Part shown: positions 47,431 to 59,449 of the stretch, in pieces
Position numbering within the stretch: the first letter of the stretch is position 1
Layout: each line of letters opens with the position of its first letter
NCBI GenBank assembly: GCA_940671915.1
Contig: CALNVZ010003430.1
Span: 20,170,140-20,234,139, forward strand
Source of the DNA: Paracentrotus lividus
Lineage: Eukaryota > Echinodermata > Echinoidea > Camarodonta > Echinidae
Direction: 5' to 3'
DNA length: 64,000 nt
Made by a program: the position numbers and the translations under genes
Notes under the pieces: model-generated
Databases searched by the model: none
What the model saw: only the letters and a program-made list of their open reading frames with translations
What the model was told of the DNA's origin: nothing

Positions 47431-48237
47431 CCTCACCCACACTCACAAATATTTGTTACGGAATTACTACGTCCCAAACACCATAAAATACCATGTGAAA
47501 AACACTAAGTAAGTATTCTTTCCATTTTGTACACTAAAAATCATGTGAATATCTGTTTTTGTATTATTTTTATGACCGGTGCACGTGTGTACATGATCCT
47601 ATTGCATTTATTCAAAATTCATGCTTCAATGGTGTTCATTCAACCCTGAATTGATTTAATTTATTTTTTTCAAAAGTTAAAAACACTCTTCCTAGACATG
47701 AATCCCATCATATTTGATCAATTTTACCATGGCAAAGCAGTAAAAATCGCAGTTTTGGCAATTTTCGCTGCATGCTCACTTAACCGTAAAATGTTACGCA
47801 AATGTCCTTTCCGTGTGTTTGGAAGCACGTTTTGCGCATATTCTGATGCGTGAAATGTTTAAAATCTAAAAATTGATCCGATATCATTGAATCAAAGTTG
47901 TGATTTTAGTCTTGTGAACTTCAAAAAAGGACATTTTTGCATTCAACCATTGCTCACTGAAGCATGACTTCATGATTTTCCCTAAAATTCGTTCCCATGG
48001 TAGCTAATTAAATTCCCTACATGGACATATAATTAGATTTTTAAAATTCCTCCTGGTCAAAAAATTATTAATATTTGAAATAGGGGGAACTTTCTTTTTG
48101 TGTTGTGTTTAGAAAGGGTACCATCAAATGTGGGGAGGATGATTCTACCAAGACATATCATGAAGCCCATGATTAAATGTTTATGCTTCAAACAAGACAA
48201 CTTCAGAATAATGGGATATTATTTTTGAATCACTCTT
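47211..48237. mobile_element. 1.03-kb TA-flanked element, CAGAGTGAGTCAATAAAACT ends
   Basis: Left CAGAGTGAGTCAATAAAACT and the inverse of the right end (AAGAGTGATTCAAAAATAAT) match, with TA on both sides. The inverted ends extend about 150 bp through TGAAGTTGTCTTG, TCATGACATGTCTTGG/CCAAGACATATCATGA and GGTACCCTTT. The ends resemble those of 27682-28985 (GAGTGAGTCAA.AAAA). An (AC)n tract at 47387-47430 lies inside. No transposase. Confidence 0.75.
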
Positions 48238-48329
48238 TATAATAATACAAACCTAGTAAAAGAAATTTCTTCCATCATTTCACCAGCCATCCAACATAAT
48301 TATCGATCTATCTTTTGAATCACTTAAAG

Positions 48330-48840
48330 TTATCCCCCCCCCCTCTCTCTCTCTCTCCCCACTCCACTTCATATTTCGTTCTCTCCCTTTTAGCCGACCA
48401 ATATTGCTCGTCAAATAAACCAGTCAAACAAACAACCGAAAACTAAATAACTAATCAACCAACCAACTTTATAACGAACAACCGATCATGAACCAACAAA
48501 CAATTGAATCAATCATAGAGTTAACCAAACAACCACACAATCAACCACTCTACCATCCAAATAATGTATCAACCAACCAACTGAAAAATAAATCAACCAA
48601 CGACAAACCATTAAATCCACTAAAGGCCTAGACCACCAGTCAATCATTCAACTTTGGGATCAACATATCAACCAATCAAATATCCAAACAACCAATCAAT
48701 CAAGTAATGAATAAACTAATATATCAAACAACCAACCAGTCAATCAATCGATTAACCACCCAATCAATCAATCAAATAATCAACGGCCAACTTACTAATA
48801 AATAAATCAATCAATCAATTATAATCAGCATCGCCAGTCA
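48330..48840. repeat. CT tract and degenerate AACC/AATC-rich DNA
   Basis: A C run and CT repeats at about 48335-48362 are followed by about 440 bp made of AACCAA, AATCAATC and AACAAC strings in irregular order: decayed tetranucleotide repeats. Confidence 0.75.
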
Positions 48841-51800
48841 TCCATTTCTTCATGCAGATAACATACCAACGAGAACTATTACACATCCTCACCATCTCAC
48901 CTCAGACACACCGCTGAGACCGCCTCCAGTAGACCGACCTAAGACCGACAGTTCACCAAATTTAGTTTAACAGTAGCCTGCAAGACCAAGATGTTGTTAA
49001 CTGTCGGTCCAATGGGAGTCGGCATGGCGGCGTGACCAAGTGTTCAAGAGCATCCACAAAACCACACACTCATAGCCAACAACAGACCGTTTCATCAAGT
49101 TATTATAATTTATGGATTTTTTTTCCTGGGGACATAATAACGAGGTATTCAAACAACCCGTTTTTAAAGAATTAGCTACAATAGCTACAATAGAATTTGG
49201 AAGCCAAATTGCATAAATTAATTGTTGCTATATCGGGCAAGCATTGGACAAACTTCGGTGTTGTCAAGAACAACCTTTGCATAGAATTATAATAACTTAG
49301 TGAAACGATCTATTACACTTAAGCACCCAATTACGACTCAAAAGCATATCCAAAGAGGCATAATTCAAACGGCACAGAGACCCTGTTCGATTCAGTACCA
49401 ACTCAAAACATATTTATTTTTGTATTCGCTGTTGACAATGAAAGCATGAGTTTACAAAAAAGAGGAGAAAATAAAGAATAAGATGAGGCTTCAGTTTTAC
49501 TTTTAAGAAGTCATCACAAAAAGAAAACGAACGGTTCCATGTCATTGCAAAGCAGACACTAGTAATGGTGTTTATGACGCATGTGTGGTAGAACATAGTA
49601 TTTTTCCTCATCATGTAAGGCATTTTTTTTTCCTGGCACACGCTTGCACCTTCATTAGTGCATGATTTAAAGACCATGCCGCACACAATACTACTTAGAG
49701 AAAAAAGGGTGGTTATATATATACACACAGGTGGCTATCCATAGCAGTAGCTCAATCGCGTTTTCCGCCTTTTTGGAAATATTTAAAGGAAAGAAAATGA
49801 TAAGACATGAGCTCTAAAAAAAGGGGGGAGGGCGTCTAAAATAATTTCTTGAGGGGACTATGAGAGACATTTAGGGAACAAATACGGTGACGATATGGAA
49901 TGGGAAAACAAAATTTGTTGGTATAGTAAATAGTATGCCCTATACTAGAGGGAAATAGTAAGTACTATACTAGAAGGAAATTAGTATTGGTGCGCTATGC
50001 ATGGCGCTCATTTCATGGTCTCAAGATGCAATCAGAATCAGAGGATCGTGCCATTCGAATCATGCCAGAGATCAACGACCAGAAAGAAAACATGATCTTT
50101 AAAAAACGGTCTCTTTCATTGAGTATGTATGGTTTAATGAATTTCTGCTTTCCTTTAAATCACCTTCGTTACGTTTCTTTGATGGTTTGATAATTATCAA
50201 TACTATTATGAACAATATTTAATAGAATGATAAAAAAATATTACTTTCCGTTCCTTTTTCCATTCATCAAGGTTCCATACTCAAGCTTGAGATGGGATAA
50301 TGTTGATTCTCTTATTAAATCAGCGATGATTAACAAAGTTAGTTGCTTGCTTCATTCTGTATGACTTATGAGTATGGCTTCTTCGTTATGAATGACATGA
50401 TGAATAATTCATGAGACAAGTCATAATGTAATGCATATTCATCAGTATGTGTCGATACTCGACGCTGATTGCATATAATGATGACTTGGCTTGAGTGCAG
50501 CCATCCGATCTCTGGAAGGCTCCGACCTGAAATCAGCCTATCAGAGGCAGGAACTGGGCACCATGCATCGTCCCCATCACACCAATAAGAAGCGGTTCCT
50601 CCTCCACACCATAAACAACACGTGACTGTCACATGACTTAACACGTGATTCCTTCTTGGCGAAGAATTTGTGAACATAAAGTGTGAATTAAAGAAATGAA
50701 TGCATCACTCGCACACGTTAGGAAAAATACAGTTTCAGTCCACACATTCTCATTTCATTATTTTGCAGTATTTTTCTCATCTTTCAAATCAAATTCGATT
50801 TAATTTTCACTCAATCTTAATTTTTATTTATAGCAATCCTTCCGGATTAGTAGCGAATCTAAGTTCGTTAATAAAAACTACATAGTATCTCATAATTATA
50901 ATAATAATATGCTTCATAGTAAACTATAAATATGATGAAATAAATTAAATTTGTCTAATGCACATATTACGGGAACGCCAGGCTCCGTTGCCTCCAATTC
51001 TTCTACAGCTTTTAACTTATCAAAGTGCACAAAACGACTCCACCTCGAAAATATAAATACACATATATTTCTACAAATTAAATAGTTTGGTGACAAGACG
51101 CAAATGACTCGAATGCTCCTGTTTCTATAAATATCTAAAAATGATGATGAAGTTACACAAAATCAGTCTCCTTTCATAGGAGTGTAGAGAGAAGATAGCG
51201 AGCTATAAACAGCAAGCACGTTCCTCCAAATAGTTCGTTCATTCACAATAACAACAAATGAATCAATAGTCTTTTCCATTGATGAACTGAACATAACCAT
51301 GCATGTCTAGGATTCGCAAACCTCAGTGAGCGAACCACCATTTTTAAAACCACATGTAAATTATAAAAAAATCCCTTCCACCTTGCAAAAAAAAAGAAGA
51401 AAGAAAAAGAAAACGACTGAATACACAACGCGAAAATATAGATGATGAAGTTCTTGTTGCTTATTTACGATGAATGTTGTTATTTCTCGACGTGTTTGGT
51501 TTGGTGGTTGGTTTCATGGTTCAAGTCCCCTCTTGTAGATGGGGTGGAGACGTCCCCCCTTGCGGAAAATGCACTAAGTACTGAGCTACTCCTAGAGATA
51601 CGCCGAAAAGAACTGTACGGATTGTAGCCACCCTGTGACGTCATCAGATTGGGAAAGAGAGAAAACAAAAGAAAACAAAATTAGGACATGCTCTTAACTA
51701 ACACGACACAAAGCATAGATGCATTCTAAACTAGAATAACAAACCCATGCGTTTGTTTAATATCAAACGATGATAATCTTTTTGCTTCGTATGAAACCCC

Positions 51801-52840
51801 AGACTTAAATTATCCGTTAGTTTTAGTCTGTTATTCAGTGACGAAAATCTCTTCTAAATGTTAGTCTTATTTTATCAGTTTAAAGATCTTCATTTTATGA
51901 AACTTTATTCAAACATGCTGAAAATGCACCAAAACAGGAACAAAAGTCTACTAAAAGCTAGTAATCAAATTTAATGCCTGAATTGAATGAAACTCTAAAC
52001 TAATTATAAGAAAAACAAATAAGGGCCTATGATTAACCCGAAGCAAAATTTTCGTCAAAATTATTGAATGTGAATTACTTCAAATTTAAAACATGCTTAA
52101 TCCTTACTAACAACTACGAAAAGGCAAACATGATGTACACGTCATATTATTTTACTCTTCCAAACTTGCCCCCGATCAATGAAAATTAAGATTATTATCT
52201 TTAAACACATCAAAACCCGAGCACATAACCATTCTGAAGAAATGATGGATAGAAAGTATGATGAGGAGCCTTCATATTAGTGAACCATGGTCCCAACTTA
52301 ATTCCCATTTCCTCAGGATTGAATATAAACAGGCTTTATTAAAACAAAAGAAAACATATGCTAACATTTCTAACTATGAGCAATTTTCTACTGTACCAAC
52401 CTTTTGCAATTTACAGCCAATTGGATATATAATGAATAATATAAAGATATGTGGATAAATATGCATAAACATGACTCACAAAATGACATTTTTAAATATT
52501 TTATATCAAGAATATTTGCAAAGGTAATATGGTGCAGATATTAGGAATATCTACATTAATATTAGAATAAATATTTTTGCAGTGTTAAAAGACTGTGGGA
52601 GTCAAATAGCTTTCTACTTTATAAGAAAAGATATAAAGAGTATTAGCATCTATTTTGTGCTAGATAAGCGATAGTCGTTTTAATAAAAATGGAAATGTAT
52701 TCCTGTTCCCACCCCAATACCCATCCTAGATTTATTTTAGCTGATCCTCCTTTCTGCACCCCTTAACGTATTATTTACGTATTAAAGCATCCTTATTGCA
52801 ACACCATTGAGTCCCCAGGATGGCGCCTCGGCTATTCAAC
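48841..52840. other. 4 kb without recognisable genes
   Basis: No exon or mobile element can be supported. A short stretch at 51500-51555 (GTTGGTTTCATGGTTCAAGT then CCCC) looks weakly tRNA-like. Two CACGTG palindromes lie at 50619-50624 and 50642-50647. Small open frames here show no domain or splice-signal support. Confidence 0.4.
50619..50647. promoter_or_regulatory. Paired CACGTG E-boxes
   Basis: Two CACGTG palindromes start 23 bp apart with a CACATG between them, next to a relatively GC-rich patch (50480-50600). They could be a bHLH target site or part of an unannotated promoter; no transcript start can be placed. Confidence 0.3.
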
Positions 52841-52859
52841 TCACAAAGCCCTTATATTA

Positions 52860-53188
52860 TGCACGTGACATGGGTCCTCATTTGAATACCAGTGACGTCA
52901 TACTCGCGGCCCAAATTCGTCCACTGCGAAATCTAGTGGCGTAAACTCTGTATTCAAATACATATCGCCTTTGTTTCGCCCAGCTATTCTCATCTTATGC
53001 AAAATGAATTGATCTGAAGAATCCAGAGAACATGGTCCACCGCGTAAAAAGTCACGTGGTATCAGAATGAGGCGCCATTTTGTTTTGGACGTGTCTTGTC
53101 AACAGCAGGGATTTGTGAGCGAGCACCGACCGGCGCATCGACGGGCCGCCGATCGACGGGCTACTCTCCCTACCATTGAAGCTCTAAG
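52860..53188 (+). promoter_or_regulatory. CpG-rich TATA-less promoter with CRE, E-box and YY1-like sites
   Basis: CACGTG at 52862 and 53053, TGACGTCA at 52893-52900, and GGCGCCATTTTG (inverse of a YY1-type CAAAATGGCG) at 53071-53082. A CpG-dense 5' leader (GACCGGCGCATCGACGGGCC and on) leads to an ATG at 53189. Together this is a housekeeping-style promoter that reads rightward. Confidence 0.5.
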
Positions 53189-53275
53189 ATGCAGAGTAAG
53201 ATGATGATCCAGCCATTCGTGAGCTACTCGCCGCCGAGCTTCGAACAATCTTTGTACCCGACTACTCCAGTGAAG
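53189..53275 (+). CDS. Candidate first coding exon, unknown protein
   Basis: ATG with an A at -3, then 29 codons (MQSKMMIQPFVSYSPPSFEQ and nine more residues ending TTPVK), then a phase-0 donor AAG/GTGGGA; continued reading meets a stop at once. Codon use is GC-rich at third positions, unlike the flanks. I recognise no family. No second exon on the plus strand could be found to the right, where the myosin gene runs in the opposite direction, so the partner exon may be distant or the call wrong. Confidence 0.4.
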
Positions 53276-55521
53276 GTGGGATGATGATGGTGGTAATGGA
53301 GAATATGAAGAACAGTTTCACCATCAAGTTTTTTTAGTTTTTGTGATTGTGAAAAATTGAAGGTTTTTCCCCAATCAAGGCACAACATGCACAGGTTGCG
53401 AAGAGATGATAGGCATAAAGAAGGCATTACAAATGGTTCAGGTGTTGGCAGTATTGGTGTGCGGGTGAGTGGTATATGAAAAGGAACGAGAGAAGAGAGA
53501 GAAAAATACACATGTCAAAAAACCGTATAGCTAGAGATGATGCAACAAGGTCCTTCAATACATCGGTGGTCTCATCCTGCGATTGTCTGCACATCTTTGA
53601 TATTGACTTATTATCCTTTACAAAAGGTAATCAATTTATCAAATTTATTAGGTTTTACCATGAAAATTATCACAGGTGGCATTGTAATTTCCAAATATTT
53701 TATCTCAATTTTCATAATAATATCGACCAAAAATATCAAGGCTCATATTTTTGTCTAATATGGGCGCAAATCAGAGATATGCAGACGAAATTTGACCCAG
53801 GCTGACAGAGGCAGCAGGTCAGGTGGTCATGATCACGTGACGCTATCCCATGATTACCATGTGGAACCTAGAGTTGAGCTTCAACGGAAGGCTTCTTAAT
53901 GCTTTGAAATCTTTGATGATGATGATTTCTGTGTGGGAAAGAAACATGAATAGGTGTACGAGTTACAAACTAAAAGCGACAGAAAGAAACCTCTAAACAC
54001 AGAAAAGAGAGCTTGATTATAATGAGCATTATGACACCAATAATAAATGATTTGTTGATTAAACGTAAGATATATAGTGGCAAAAATATTGAAATGAGCA
54101 GTGATATCGTAAATATTGGCAGGTAATTAAGACTAAAATACGGGTGAAGTGTGGATAAGCATTTTTAAAGGTGAACTGTTATGTGACCTGATTAACGCAC
54201 TGAAGGCAAAGCTAACTTTAATTGCCATAATGTTATATTGTGCAAAGTCTTTTAACAATTTTAACTCATTGAAATGTTTTGTGCCTCAAGTAAAATTATG
54301 AATCGTAAATAACGATTAGCCTGATCGTGAATAAGCTTTCGGGTGCAAACGAGTTTCACCACCAATGTGCGTAAATGAATTTAGCTGCCGATATAGGGCA
54401 GTGGTCCAACCTGGAATGAAACGATATGGTGTTAAAGAGGGGACGAGTTTCAAGATGGAAAGGTCGAATCCAATTGCAGGCGATACGGCTAGTGGACGAT
54501 GAAAAGAGATTAGGGGTAAATGTTACTGATATGTGAAGTATATACTTACGGAACATCAAATTTTGCGACACGACAATATGAAACGTGTCATATTGGTATA
54601 CAGTTGAATTGAATTGGAAATGAAATTAATATTGGTATAAAATGGTCAATAGAGGATTTTTCATCAATAACGATATTTTGTGGAATCAGAATTAAATCAC
54701 CCAAAGTAAATTGAAATAACATTAAACAACGAAACGGTTATTAAAGACAAAAGTACTGGAACTGCAAAGACACAAAGAGTGTTAATAGTAAAGATTTGGA
54801 AAGGGTCTTCCTTTGTCATGTTTGCAGAATAAAATTGTAATTGGGATTATGTTTTTAGATTTGATAAAATGAAATCTTTTACGTTAGATGCAATGGGGCT
54901 TCAATTGCTATTTGACTTATGTATAATGAAGATTATGAAAAGAAAAAAAAAAGAATTGATAAGTGTTTGATGAAAGAACTGATATATGATGATCTTTAAA
55001 ATCTATACAAGATGGATATCGTACAATATAGACGATATGATGAAATGAAAAGAAAGGTAACAAAGACATAAATAAATTTTGAGGGGACAGAATAAAAGTA
55101 AAATGATAGCGAAATATGAAAACATATGAAAAGTAAGTAGGATGAAAAACAAATCGGTAAATACGCATTTCTTGCTTACAGTTGCTTAACGGGACAAGCT
55201 TCGTATGATCTACGTGGGCAATTTATGAGCATCACAATTAGCTTGCGGTTTGCGTAGTGGGTCTAAATTTCTGGTAGGGTTTATTTGCCCGGGTTAGAAG
55301 AGTTATGACCAGGAACAAAAATGGTTTTGTTCTATCGGTTGCAAACAAACAGCAATGTAAAATCATAGTTACGACAAAAGTGGTCATAAGGCAAAACCGG
55401 TTAAAGGGCATCCCCAAACCCCCGATTTAATTTGCTACAAATTGATGGAATTTTGGTTGTATTTTGAAAGGAGATGAGGGGTAATAATTATTGGTCAAGA
55501 AAAGGGAGATGCTCTTGCCCC
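53276..55521. other. Non-coding stretch between the two convergent genes
   Basis: No exon, inverted repeat or tRNA-like sequence is recognisable. It would hold the first intron of the plus-strand candidate and the DNA past the myosin polyA site. Confidence 0.4.
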
Positions 55522-55527
55522 TTTATT
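55522..55527 (-). terminator. AATAAA polyadenylation signal of the myosin gene
   Basis: On the minus strand AATAAA occurs about 160 nt after the myosin stop codon, the first such hexamer downstream. This implies a short 3' untranslated region. Confidence 0.6.
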
Positions 55528-55685
55528 TGCCATTTGACTCTGGTCACGAAACAATCAAAAACTCAGCTCGTCACCGCTTGCGAGAAAGCGGATCCGAGGA
55601 CTAAACAACTATAGCCCAAGCAACATCATTCAACGAGAAATGCGCAAGTACCGTGTCATCCTAAAATGGCTGGATTTTGGTGATG

Positions 55686-55967
55686 TTAATGGGAGAACGA
55701 AACCCCTGCCGACAGAGACGCCGACAGGGACCCTCCAACATCATCATCATCAGTATCATCAGCATTGCGGGCCAGAAACTCATCCAAATCTGAAAAATCG
55801 GAATCGAGCAGTACCGAGGAAACACGAGTGGATGTGGTGACTTGGCTGCGTTGCTTGGCTCGGAGCTTGTTGACCTGTGTTTCTGCAAGCTCTACACGTT
55901 CCTCGTAGTCTTCCAGGTCGCGTTGTGCGTTGCGGTACTTGGCCAGGTTCTGGTTTACGTTCTCTTC
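55686..55967 (-). CDS. Muscle myosin heavy chain, last exon (rod end and tailpiece)
   Basis: Acceptor GCTACAG before 55967; 93 codons to a stop at 55686. The first ~40 residues continue the coiled coil and contain the conserved [11 protein letters not shown] string found at the end of striated muscle myosin rods. The remaining ~50 residues are a non-helical tailpiece rich in Ser and Asp ([20 protein letters not shown]). This is much longer and more acidic than the short tailpieces of vertebrate muscle myosins. Tailpieces influence thick-filament assembly and can be phosphorylated. Confidence 0.9.
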   Translation of the reverse strand, partial: EENVNQNLAKYRNAQRDLEDYEERVELAETQVNKLRAKQRSQVTTSTRVSSVLLDSDFSDLDEFLARNADDTDDDDVGGSLSASLSAGVSFSH

Positions 55968-56337
55968 CTGTAGCGTTTGGAACAAAGGGAAATAAGAAAA
56001 GGGTTGTTGTCAAGAAACCATGTGGTATTGCACTTCTTTGAGGGATATCGAGCTTTAAAATAATGGGTGTCCAATTAAAGATCAGGTAAAGTCGGCAATT
56101 TTCTTTTTATTTACTATTCAGAATTTGATCGATTATGATGAGTATGATTAGGTTTATGCATGTTTACTAGTAAATGCAAACAATTTCAAATATTTAAGTT
56201 GAATCCCCATAGTAAACATTGTGATAACTACTCTTAGTAATTTCCTCCGAATTAAGTCAACCTCTCCCTTTGATAACTTATTGAACACTTTTAAAACGAT
56301 AACTTTGGAGGGAATAATCAGATTTGGAATGACTTAC

Positions 56338-56538
56338 GGATTCCTCTAGTTGCCTCTTGAGTGTCTTGCATTTGATGGTGAGTTTGTCGCATTGTTCCTG
56401 GATGCGTTCTGTGATCTTACGGTCCTCATCAGACTGGAACACGATTTCCTTGACGCGACGCTCCTGGCGACGGACGGCCTTCTCGGCGTCGGAGCGACGG
56501 CGTGCCTCTCCTTCCAACTCTAATTCGAGCTCGCGGAG
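56338..56538 (-). CDS. Muscle myosin heavy chain, penultimate exon (rod)
   Basis: Acceptor TTTTGCAG and donor TCC/GTAAGT bound a 201-nt, 67-codon exon with phase 0 at both ends. The protein starts LRELELELEGEARRRSDAEK and includes RQERRVKEIVFQSDEDRK and the KLTIKCKTLKRQLEE heptads. It matches the segment after KLEAR in muscle myosins and roughly covers the assembly competence region needed for filament formation. Confidence 0.92.
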
Positions 56539-56918
56539 CTGCAAAAGATGAACGAGTACAGAGTTTGATTATGAAATAGAGTCCGTGATGGTGGTCAATA
56601 TAGGCAGCTATTATTGTCATTGGGGCATATTCTTTTTACTATTGCCCTGGTATTACTGTTATTGTATGAAACTGTTTTCTAAGTTTATTATCAAGCTCTT
56701 CTTTATATAACCTCATCTTGAAATATTATTCGGAACTATATCGTATCTACGCTAGTGACTAATTATAGAGCTGCAATATAAGTTTTGATACAGTGATTGA
56801 AAGCGCAACTTCGGATATATTGGATATTAAAGAAAACGGTCTTTATCAAAGGAACTTTGCATGTCCTCTTTCACAGAGACATGTTCCGCATGAATGAACA
56901 CTCTAGCACCACACTCAC

Positions 56919-57089
56919 CCTGGCCTCGAGCTTCTCGATGGTGCGCCTTCCTCCCTTGAGTGCAGCGGCCTCAGCCTCATCAAGACGGACTTGCATGTCC
57001 TTGATCTGGATCTCCAGGGACTTGCGGAACTTCTCGATCTGGACGGAGTGTTCTTGCTCTGTGCGGAGCTCATCGGCGAGACGGGTGGC
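56919..57089 (-). CDS. Muscle myosin heavy chain rod exon (LKGG...KLEAR)
   Basis: Acceptor CTCCCTAG and donor AGG/GTGAGT bound 171 nt, 57 codons, phase 0 at both ends. It begins ATRLADELRTEQEHS and ends with ALKGGRRTIEKLEAR, a hallmark of myosin II heavy chains. The register joins directly to the next exon (LRELELELE). Confidence 0.93.
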
Positions 57090-57419
57090 CTAGGAGGGAA
57101 GGAAGAGATACAGAATAGGATCTGGCGTTAGTTAAATGGCAAGATAGGATGAACATTCTACAATTCAATTCTAAGCTGATATCTACTCAATTTGAAAGAC
57201 ATTTCATGTGAGGTCATGTGATTGAAATTTTAAGCTTACAGTTGATGTAATGACATAATTTTTATTGCCCAAAAAATTGCATGATTTCATAAAAGAAGAT
57301 TGGTGCATAGAGGCTATTTTGTATCTTTATTTGTAAAAGTATTATCTATAATTATCATTGATATTATAATCATAATTATTGTATTATATTCATTGGATAT
57401 ATCATCATATTTCACTCAC

Positions 57420-57749
57420 ATCAGCAATGGCCTTCTTGGCATTGTCATCGTTGTTGCGGGCTTCATTGATAGCATCCTCGAGCTCGGATGTGAGTGTCTG
57501 GAGCTCGGCCTCGGCCTTGCGGCGCTGGTTGCTGAGTACGTGGTTCTGTGCGGACACCTCGGCCAGGCGATCGTTGGCATCCTGGAGGTCTCCCTCGGCC
57601 AGTTTGCGGGAGCGTTCTGTCGTCTCAAGGGCGGTGCGGACCTCTTCGAGCTCCTGGATGAGCATCTGGCTGCGGCGTTCGGTGATCTGGAGCTGGTCGC
57701 GCATGTCCTCACGGGCACGGGTCTCTTCGTCAACACTGGCTTGGAGTTC
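57420..57749 (-). CDS. Muscle myosin heavy chain rod exon
   Basis: Acceptor CTCACCAG and donor GAT/GTGAGT bound 330 nt, 110 codons, phase 0 at both ends. It begins ELQASVDEETRAREDMRDQL and includes LEEVRTALETTERSRK and NAKKAIAD, which align with the light meromyosin part of striated muscle myosins (ELEELRAALEQTERSRK, KAKKAITD). It is pure coiled coil with heptad repeats. Third codon positions are strongly GC-rich against AT-rich introns. The exons encoding the head and the rest of the rod are not in the window. Confidence 0.93.
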
Positions 57750-58740
57750 CTGGTGAGTAAAATGAAATAATGATTGTATTAAATAAAATTGATCTTAAGG
57801 TTGAAATTATTTTTGTTTATCATAATCGGCAAGTGAATCATTGTATCATAACAGTAGTGTTGGCAGTTTGTAAAATTAATATGTAATACAATTTTGTTTG
57901 CCAGAAACCTCGAAAGGTATCAAAACATAAAAATTCGAAGCATTTGATCTTGCTCGTTGCTGATTAAATAAGAGGGATTCTCGAAGCTCCTCGAACTTAC
58001 ATAACCCTGTAATCATGCATGTAGCTATTCTTCCAAAGTCTATTTTTGAAACCTACGAGATTGTGCTTCATAAAATACATTGGTAGTTTTTCCTTTCGTA
58101 TCATAACTGCTCTATCTGAACTCAAAACTCCAGAGACCTCGTGATTATTAGTATATGGATATTGCTCGAAACACTTGGAAAGACGCTGCCTAGAGACGAT
58201 GTTTTGGTCAACAAACCTGCCCCAGGACAGATCACTCATGATGATGAAACATGGCGTCGCTTCATGTTTAAATCTAATACTAAAGCTGTTCTATTTTTAA
58301 TAATCCATCTTCCTACACAGTACACCACAGGGACAAATTCCAATTCCCTGGAGCTAATTTGGTGCAGCGGGTGATAATTTCGCGCGCTGGACGGTATTAT
58401 GTGAAACAGACTATACCCGCTAAACTTAAAACTATGCGCGGAAGCAGCCGACAAATTTACCTGCGGTATCAGGTGCCTTGAAGGGCCTAATGTACCCAGC
58501 CATGCTGCATCATCACTGCTGTGTTAAAGTCAAAACTACAGTATATTAAATCACTGTAAACACATTTATGCTCCAATTCCCGTGAAATTGCCAAACTATG
58601 GCCGGCTGTCGGGTCAGGCGCGAGGAAACGTAGCATATAGTTCAGGAAATATTAGAAGTCCATTATGCCACTTAACTTTTATAGGGCCGCCAAATTTAGG
58701 CTCATCTCTATAAAATACATTCCCCATCATACTAAAAAAG
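57750..58740. other. Myosin intron, nothing recognised
   Basis: AT-rich non-coding sequence upstream, in the gene sense, of the 330-nt exon. No further coiled-coil exon is seen here or up to the right edge. Confidence 0.5.
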
Positions 58741-59016
58741 CAGGTCCCACAGAAATTTGGAAACACAATGCATGATTTCCATGACTTTCCATGATAAAGT
58801 GCTTGCTTCTTCTCTGAACACTTATGAATGCATCCACCTTCCCTCACAGCCATCCAAAGGTTCCCACAGAATGTCTGAAAAACAGAATTGCATGGCTTTC
58901 CATGCTTTTCACAAATTTTCCAAATTCCCTGACTTTCCCTGACTTTCATGACCCACAATTTTTCCAGGATTTTCCAAGGATTTTCCAGATTTTCCAATGA
59001 CCCTGTGGGAACCCTG
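58741..59016. mobile_element. 276-bp hAT-like MITE, CAGGGTTCCCACAG ends, AAAAG duplication
   Basis: The right end, inverted, reads CAGGGTTCCCACAGGGTCAT, with GGAAAATCCTTGGAAAATCC inside, a widespread animal repeat type. The left end CAGGTCCCACAGAAATTTGG is the same with one base missing. AAAAG flanks both sides (58736-58740 and 59017-59021). The interior is CCATGACTTTCCATG and CCCTGACTTTCCCTGACTTT repeats. Confidence 0.7.
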
Positions 59017-59449
59017 AAAAGGTAGCTGAATTTTATACGATGTCACAATCGGGCAACGTCAAATTTTTTTGCGAAGTCCATAACAAATAGATACTTCCTA
59101 CGATAATTATACTGGACTAAAGATAGGTCGGCTAGGGATGCCTACTGTGTTAAGATCCTATAGTTTGGATGACATCATCCAAACTTTGGCCTGAACCATA
59201 CTCCCTGGAAAAGATCCAATATTCTGTAATCATGCGTAATAGAAGCAAAAGTGAGATACATTCGATAAAAATTTATTAGAACAAGAGAACACTGCACCAA
59301 AATTTGTCAGTGTCTCAGTGATAACCAATTGGCCCATTGACACCTTATGTTCCCAGGACTGGCTATGCCGTCCTAATACACCAAAACACAGTGTTATCTC
59401 GTATTTCAAAACCAATTACAGTACTCCAATCATCGACCACGATCTCGCC

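Noticed and set aside
50366..50677. 103-codon minus-strand frame with several cysteines
   Set aside because: No signal peptide or domain, and the cysteine-rich part has no matching splice signals; the CACGTG sites make a regulatory reading equally possible.
57300..57770. 156-codon plus-strand frame
   Set aside because: It is the antisense shadow of the GC-rich myosin exon at 57420-57749, whose splice sites and protein match are clear on the minus strand.
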